64,000 nt of DNA, from NCBI GenBank assembly GCA_027924585.1, contig BSBM01000232.1:28287501-28351500 (forward strand). The letters run 5' to 3'. Below are positions 58,675 to 64,000 of this stretch, in pieces (the stretch's first letter is position 1; every line of letters starts with the position of its first letter). The stretch is from Larix kaempferi. Lineage: Eukaryota; Streptophyta; Pinopsida; Pinales; Pinaceae. The notes beneath the pieces are model-generated. The model was not told where the DNA came from. It ran no database searches and saw only the letters and a list, made by a program, of their open reading frames with translations. The translations under genes were made by a program, and so were the position numbers.

Positions 58675-60717
58675 TGTAATGTTCCCAATAATAAATTAGG
58701 AATATTATCTACAAGGTTCCAACTTTAATTATGTTGATTTTCAACTTTTTCCCAAGCAGTGGATTATGAAGGCTTATGAGATGTTCTCGTTCAACAACAG
58801 TGGAGTGTATGTATATTTATGATGTCCATTAAAGGTGTGCAGCTCATAAAAAATTTATATTCCACTTATATGTGTCCCAAACCAGATCTGATATAAAATT
58901 GGAAGCTGGTAAAGAAACTAGGAACACTAGTTCAATTTTTGCCACACTGAACACGAGGTTTCCAACTCTTACCAAACACTACTAGAGCAACGCGAATTAT
59001 CCCTATATCAATTTAATGGAATAAAATAGACTCAAATGAAACTATTTGTCCCGCTGATAGACTCCATATAACTTCCAAAGAAGTATGAAAGACACCCTCT
59101 CAATATTAGGGAGAAACTAGCTCGATTTTCCCCACATTGGAATACTAGTTTTTCAACTTGACCCAGACACTTTCTAATCAACCCAAGTCTTCCCAAACAG
59201 ATCCAATTAGACCATGACACTCCAAAATAAACACAAATAAATTGATAACATACTTTAGGGAGCTAATATAAAAATTTAAAACACATTGTCTTAAGATTAC
59301 TTAACCATACAAGCAGATTTGCACATAAATCACCCATAAGCTTGAACATTGAACACCATATGATGAAAAGATATGTAAATATTTATTATGACTGTATGGA
59401 TATAGTAAATATACTAATTAAAACAACATATGGCTCTTACAGAAGCTCTAAATCCAATAAATATAGAGATAGAAAATTAGTGGTGCGCCCCTCCACCATA
59501 AGAGATGTTGAATAGAGTAGATTTAGTAAAATGATGATATCTTGGGCATACGGAAACCTTTTTGAGTGAGAAAAAATGTGTTTCCCACTAGAAATGATGC
59601 TATGAATGCAATGGAATAGGTATCATATCCCATAAATTCTCAGAAGTATCATAACCAGAACCTCCATTTCGGCCCACCAACAATAGTCCAAGCTCTAAAT
59701 CAATAAAAAAAACTCCAAATGATAGGAATTTGACCCCACTATTGTATATGAACATATAAACTGCAATAAATATCTGCAGAGAAATCTGAAAGTGATTTCT
59801 CCCCTCAATAATTAGCTGCAATGAATCACAATGAAAAGAGTTGGATGATCTCCTCCTCTCTACTAGCTTGGGTGGAATATTTTACCTCTAAAACTAGATC
59901 AATGGCATGGAAGTTAATCACCCACCATGAAATGGACAAGATAATCTCTCCAAGAGTTCAAAACAACAACAATGATCCAAAATCTCTTTCATGTGTGTCT
60001 TCATCCATTTTATAAATCTTCATGGAGCATTTCCCCCTCATTCTAGAATTCTCTCACAAATATTTAATAAAATATTAATAAATGTTATTTTTATGAGAGA
60101 ATGACACCTTGGGACCCATTTAATTCCTATCTAATGTTATTTGGCCAAACAATAACTCCATCTACCTTGGAAATTCGAATTTGAGAGGCTTAGCTTGATT
60201 TTGGGGAAGTTACATTAGCATTCGAACCCACCCTTCTCCTCTAGTGCCCTCCTTGGCTAAATTTAGGACCTGCAACATGTCATATGTTTTCATAACTTGT
60301 CATGAGTTGTCATAGTACCTGATTCTTGTCATAAGTTGTCATATATGTCATAGGTTGCCATAGAATCTGTCATTGACAAAAAATAGCCATGTGACTCTTC
60401 ACCTTCCCCATGGGAGTTACGTATCCTTCTAAATTCGAATTTGAGGATGGTTCCATGTGTAAAGGAGGAATATTCCCTCATGTGGACCCCACATATCCAC
60501 TTATGCGCCCCCAAGTCCAACTAGGATCCTGTGCAACTTCATTTTGGAGCAATTAATGATTTTTCCATAATTTATTGGCCTATTTTCCACCGTCAATTTT
60601 GAATTTTGAATTTCCATGAGAAACTATAGGCCTTGGGGTTAAATATCAATAACCCTTAGGAATTGGATAGGCCAACTTAATTGTTTATCTGAAAATTATT
60701 TAATTGGGGACATTACA
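58675..60717 (-). repeat. 3-prime LTR of the unknown-ORF element
   Basis: 2.04 kb, starting at 60717 on the minus strand with TGTAATGTCCCC and ending at 58675 with GGGAACATTACA. It repeats the part of the right LTR that is visible. Short tandem variants of cataagttgtcat lie at 60290-60355. Frames inside it look like chance. Confidence 0.85.
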
Positions 60718-60735
60718 GTCCTTCCCACCCAAGAT
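60718..60735 (-). promoter_or_regulatory. Polypurine tract, minus strand
   Basis: cttgggtgggaaggac on the minus strand abuts the 3-prime LTR start. Confidence 0.7.
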
Positions 60736-61088
60736 TGCTTGTCCTCAAGCAATTTCAAACATGGATGTCGAAGAACCTGCTTTCCTTCCAAAACTTTGAG
60801 TAGTGGCACCCATGTACTGCAATTGTTTGTTTCCAAAATTAAAGAGATGTGGATTTTCTTTTTCATATTGATATATCATGTGACATCACCACTAAACACC
60901 AAAATATTAATTAAATCCATCTAAACAAAATTTTCACAATTAATCTTTACATATTTCATATTTTGGAAACCCTTTCTAAACTTTCAACCCTTCTACTCAC
61001 TGCATAATTCTTTGAAGTTGCCACTGAGTTGTCAAACTTTGAGTCTTCGAGATTCCAAGATCATTTCAGAGAGAAACCACCATGCTTG

Positions 61089-63533
61089 CTACTGCACTAC
61101 TATGATTACAATCACCTTCTCAAGTGGTGACTCAATCTCCCATACTGCTTGCTGCCCCCCAAAATTGAAACCAATGAGACCAAAAAATGATCCGTCCCAA
61201 ATGATCGTGATATAGGCATGGTGTGAAATGTATACTATGAAATTCCATGAACACCAAGCATGTGAAAAATGAATCCATCTCTCAAAAGGTATCCCACATA
61301 GGAAACTAGAACACTGCTCCACAAAGATGAACTCAAACAACTGAAGGTTGGCTTTCTCTCTCAAACCAACAATCGAACTGCTGCTCCAAGTGAGTTGAAA
61401 CCAAGCAATACCAAGATCCCATTTCTTGTATTGCATCCTTCCAAACATCATGATTTGAAAATATAGATCATCAAAGTACATAACAACAACATACAAATGT
61501 ACATCAATAAGGTACCTCATCAAAGAATCATGAAAGTTATTGTACATCAAAGTAAGTAGACCACCATTTTCCAAGTGCATACAAGAATCAAGTGACCAAT
61601 CAAATCTGCTCCAATTACATAGGAGAGGATCCCATGTCCTATAATGCTGCTCCAAAAGGATGTAAGATGCATCGAAATAATCAGGTATGTTTTCTTTCAT
61701 CCAAGAAGTGAATGAAGAACCTCCACCAAAATATGAACCAAGCAAGGAGCAAAGAAAACAATGAGCCTTCAAGGGGATCAAAGGAGTACCATATGTGCAT
61801 CCATGAATATGTGTATCATCATAAGGTAACAGATGATGTTTATGAAAATGTAAAGAAGAAGGTGCTCTAATCATGTCATCATCGAAAGGAGATATAGGAG
61901 TTTCATACTCCTCATGTGGCATCATCAGAAAAAAACCTTTCACCCAACTTTCATTCCCAATTGATGTGGATGAAAAAGAAGTAGGGGGTGAAGAATTGTG
62001 AACCAACCTTACCTATTTGAAACTCTTACCCATCAAAATTTTGATTGTATCTTCTCCATCATTGGCTGGTCCAACTGTTGTGAGATCATGTGCCTCCTCC
62101 AAGGCTCCGCAACTCTCACCATGAGGCAGCTCATAATCCCTCTGAACAATAACAAGTGCTTGGCTTCCTTCTTGTTTGAATGTAACCTCTTCAAGCACCT
62201 GCATATGAACATGTACCTCATGTTCCACCATCACATGAGGTTCCTACTTTGTAACATAAAGTCTTTCATCCATTGAATGATTGGTTGATATGTAGGAGGG
62301 TGTAAAGGACCTTTGCAACCTCTCTTGAAGTTGCTCAATATGCACCATAGATATTTGGAGTGCATTTTGGGTGGACTCCAACTCATTTGAGAGATTTTCA
62401 TTCTCTTATACATCCTTCAAGGTTATTCCATGATAAAAACCAACAATCTCAATTAAATAATCTCTATCAGAAAGAAAAATCAAAAAATTACCTTTGGTGT
62501 CCAACATTGCTTTATGGATTTTCTCCATGTCTTCAAGGGAAGATTTCTCCTCCACACACCAACAAAATTTCGAAACCAATGCATGTGTGTCATGGAGTGT
62601 CTTCAAGGCCTCTTGAATCTTCTTTTCATCCATCTTCAAGGACCCTGCAATAAAATGAGGCTCTTTCAAATGAACCTCCTCTTCTTCTTCCTTCTTGCTT
62701 GGACCAACTTCATGAAGCTCAAGTGGTGATGGGGAAGTTGATCTTGGTTCTTCTTCAAATGCTACAACTTCTTCATCTCCATGGTAAATGGAACTTTGGA
62801 TTACAGAAACACCTTCAAAAGTGATCTGTATGTCACCAACATAGAGGTGTGAGAACCCATCAGTAAGTACTCCTTCACAGTTCAAGCATCCATCAGTAGA
62901 TGCTCTTTGATTCATGTCCAAAGTAGAATGTGTCTTAGAATGTCGATCTTCAGTATTTTCAATGGAATCTTCTTAATTCTCATGTGATGTTTCTTCATCT
63001 TTTTCAGAGTCACTTGGGAGTGACTTTCGATCCTCTTCATGTAATTCTTCTTCTGATTCACCACCTTCAGAACTAGGTGGCTCATGGGTCTCCTCATTTC
63101 GCTCCTCCTTTTCACTCAAACATATATGATTCGATATCCAAGGTCTTTTGAAAGAAGGGAATAGACCTTTCTTCACTAACTCCACATATTCATTATTGGG
63201 CCTATATCCAAACACACAAAGGACAAAGTCTCCAAAAAGAATGGCCTTATTTGTCTCTCCCATCAAAGCAAGATATGCTTGATATTGTTGAGGCAAAGTT
63301 TTACATGTTGATCTCAATATTTCTAATTCATTCATAAGATTAGCCTTTGGTGGTATGACACATTCATATTCATCATACACAAGGTCATAAGAATAACGCT
63401 CATTCCTTATAAAATTGTAAGAAATGTTGCATGATGGAACCTCTTCCTCATACAATTCACATTCTTCTTCATATTGCTCACAGTCATCTTCATACTGCTC
63501 CTAAGCACTCATAAGCATTGTACTCATAGGATT
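61089..63533 (-). pseudogene. Unknown long ORF of the LTR element, about 800 codons
   Basis: One minus-strand frame runs from about 63515 to a TAG at 61089 with only a handful of stops (about 63514, 62971, 62406, 62246 and 62011) and no frameshift, so it was one reading frame. It opens with acidic aromatic repeats (EQYEDDCEQYEEECELYEEE), then a globular stretch (ETNKAILFGDFVLCVFGYRP), a serine and glutamate-rich region (SEEELHEEDRKSLPSDSEKD), a helical part (LKTLHDTHALVSKFCW, then LSNELESTQNALQISMVHI, coiled-coil-like), and a C-terminal third rich in W, F, Y and I (HFSHAWCSWNFIVYISHH). I see no zinc knuckle, protease or RT. Structural protein, or an element-specific accessory protein, are both possible. 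I do not recognise the family. Confidence 0.6.
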
Positions 63534-63601
63534 CATCATAATCGGTAAGACATGGATGAAAATTCTTCTTCAATGGATTATATTAATGCACAGGTGCAAG
63601 G

Positions 63602-63619
63602 ACCATGCTCTGATACCAC
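63602..63619 (-). promoter_or_regulatory. Primer binding site, minus strand
   Basis: GTGGTATCAGAGCATGGT on the minus strand abuts the LTR end at 63620 and matches the tRNA-Met primer site. Confidence 0.9.
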
Positions 63620-64000
63620 TGTAATGTTCCCAATCATAAATTAGGAATATTATCTCCAAGGTTCCAACTTTAATTATGTTAATTTTCAACGTTTTCCCAA
63701 ATAATGACTTATGAAGGCTTATGAGAAGTTATCGTTCAACACAGTGGATTGTATGTATATTTATGATGTCCATTAAATGTGTGCAGTTCATAAAAGTGTT
63801 CATATCCACTTATATTTGTCCCAAATCATATCTGATATAAAATTGGAATCTGGTAAAGAAACTAGGAACACTAGTTCAATTTTGGTCACACTGAACACGA
63901 GGTTTCCAACTCTTCCCAAACCGTTACTAGAGCAACTCGAATTATCCCAATATCAATTTAGTGGACTCAAATAGAATCAAATGAAACTATATGTCCCACT
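63620..64000 (-). repeat. 5-prime LTR (partial) of the unknown-ORF element
   Basis: It matches 58675-59040 with scattered substitutions and continues past the window edge. Confidence 0.85.

Larger units (their letters stand above)
58675..64000 (-). mobile_element. LTR element with one unknown long ORF (right LTR cut by window edge)
   Basis: The repeat 58675-59030 recurs at 63620-64000, and both start with tgtaatgttccc. On the minus strand the order is 5-prime LTR (63620 onward), a tRNA-Met primer site, a long decayed ORF, a polypurine tract and the 3-prime LTR (60717-58675). LTR ends are TGTAATGT and ACATTACA. No gag, protease, RT, RNase H or integrase motif is seen in the 2.9-kb interior, so it depends on other elements. 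Confidence 0.85.

Noticed and set aside
58540-58728. Integrase-like SDNGV text at about 58610
   Set aside because: Only five residues resemble a Copia or Gypsy integrase motif and the neighbouring residues do not fit either family.
61998-62276. Plus-strand frame opposite the unknown ORF
   Set aside because: It lies antisense to a longer frame that continues in phase on both sides; a shadow.

Overview
This is a nuclear genome window from a seed plant. It is AT-rich, packed with LTR retrotransposons of both the Copia and Gypsy kinds, and holds decayed copies of plant housekeeping genes (peroxisomal thiolase, ribosomal protein L8, methionine sulfoxide reductase A). The density of old, nested and methylation-decayed elements would fit a very large genome such as a gymnosperm, but that is inference; nothing here fixes the species. 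There is no prokaryotic organisation, no CRISPR array, no rRNA gene and no intact tRNA gene. I see no convincing intact host gene.

Layout. 1-4707: a minus-strand non-autonomous Gypsy-type element (2.2 kb LTR, tRNA-Asp-like primer site, gag-like ORF, no pol). 4708-7324: gene-poor with small tandem repeats. 7325-11729: a minus-strand six-exon gene or pseudogene of unknown family, with consistent splice phases but many in-frame stops. 11730-13654: a CpG-rich patch, an AT microsatellite and short repeats. 13655-14251: a solo LTR with a perfect 5-bp target duplication. 15014-22958: a plus-strand Copia-like element that keeps only gag.

23459-45745 is a three-level nest. A Gypsy element (LTRs 23459-24208 and 44985-45745, flanked by ATGAT) was hit by Copia-B (24547-37789, flanked by GTTGA), which was hit by Copia-C (25115-32172, flanked by AGGAG). 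LTR divergence counted by eye rises from the innermost to the outermost element, as nesting predicts. Copia-C keeps one unshifted 1,359-codon gag-pol frame broken only by stops that single C-to-T changes could make.

46891-48073 is a plus-strand, intron-free chain of unrelated host gene pieces: an unassigned fragment, the thiolase N-terminus, a probable TRM61 C-terminus, an RPL8 piece and the MsrA C-terminus. 48690-50478 is another gag remnant behind a possible LTR. 52152-52450 is a short minus-strand LTR. 53344-54470 is a LINE insertion with a 5-prime inversion between identical 19-bp duplications. 55405-55615 is a candidate tRNA-derived SINE. 55737-57064 is a 664-bp tandem duplication carrying Copia protease and Gypsy-like pieces, overlapping a minus-strand LTR (56989-58559). 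58675 to the right edge is a minus-strand LTR element whose only coding content is a decayed ORF of about 800 codons with no gag or pol hallmark that I recognise.

The window is therefore best read as a transposon landscape. The items most worth a second look are the chimeric host-gene chain, the unknown ORF in the last element, the spliced unknown gene, the twin-primed LINE, and a second gag-like module inside the Gypsy pol.
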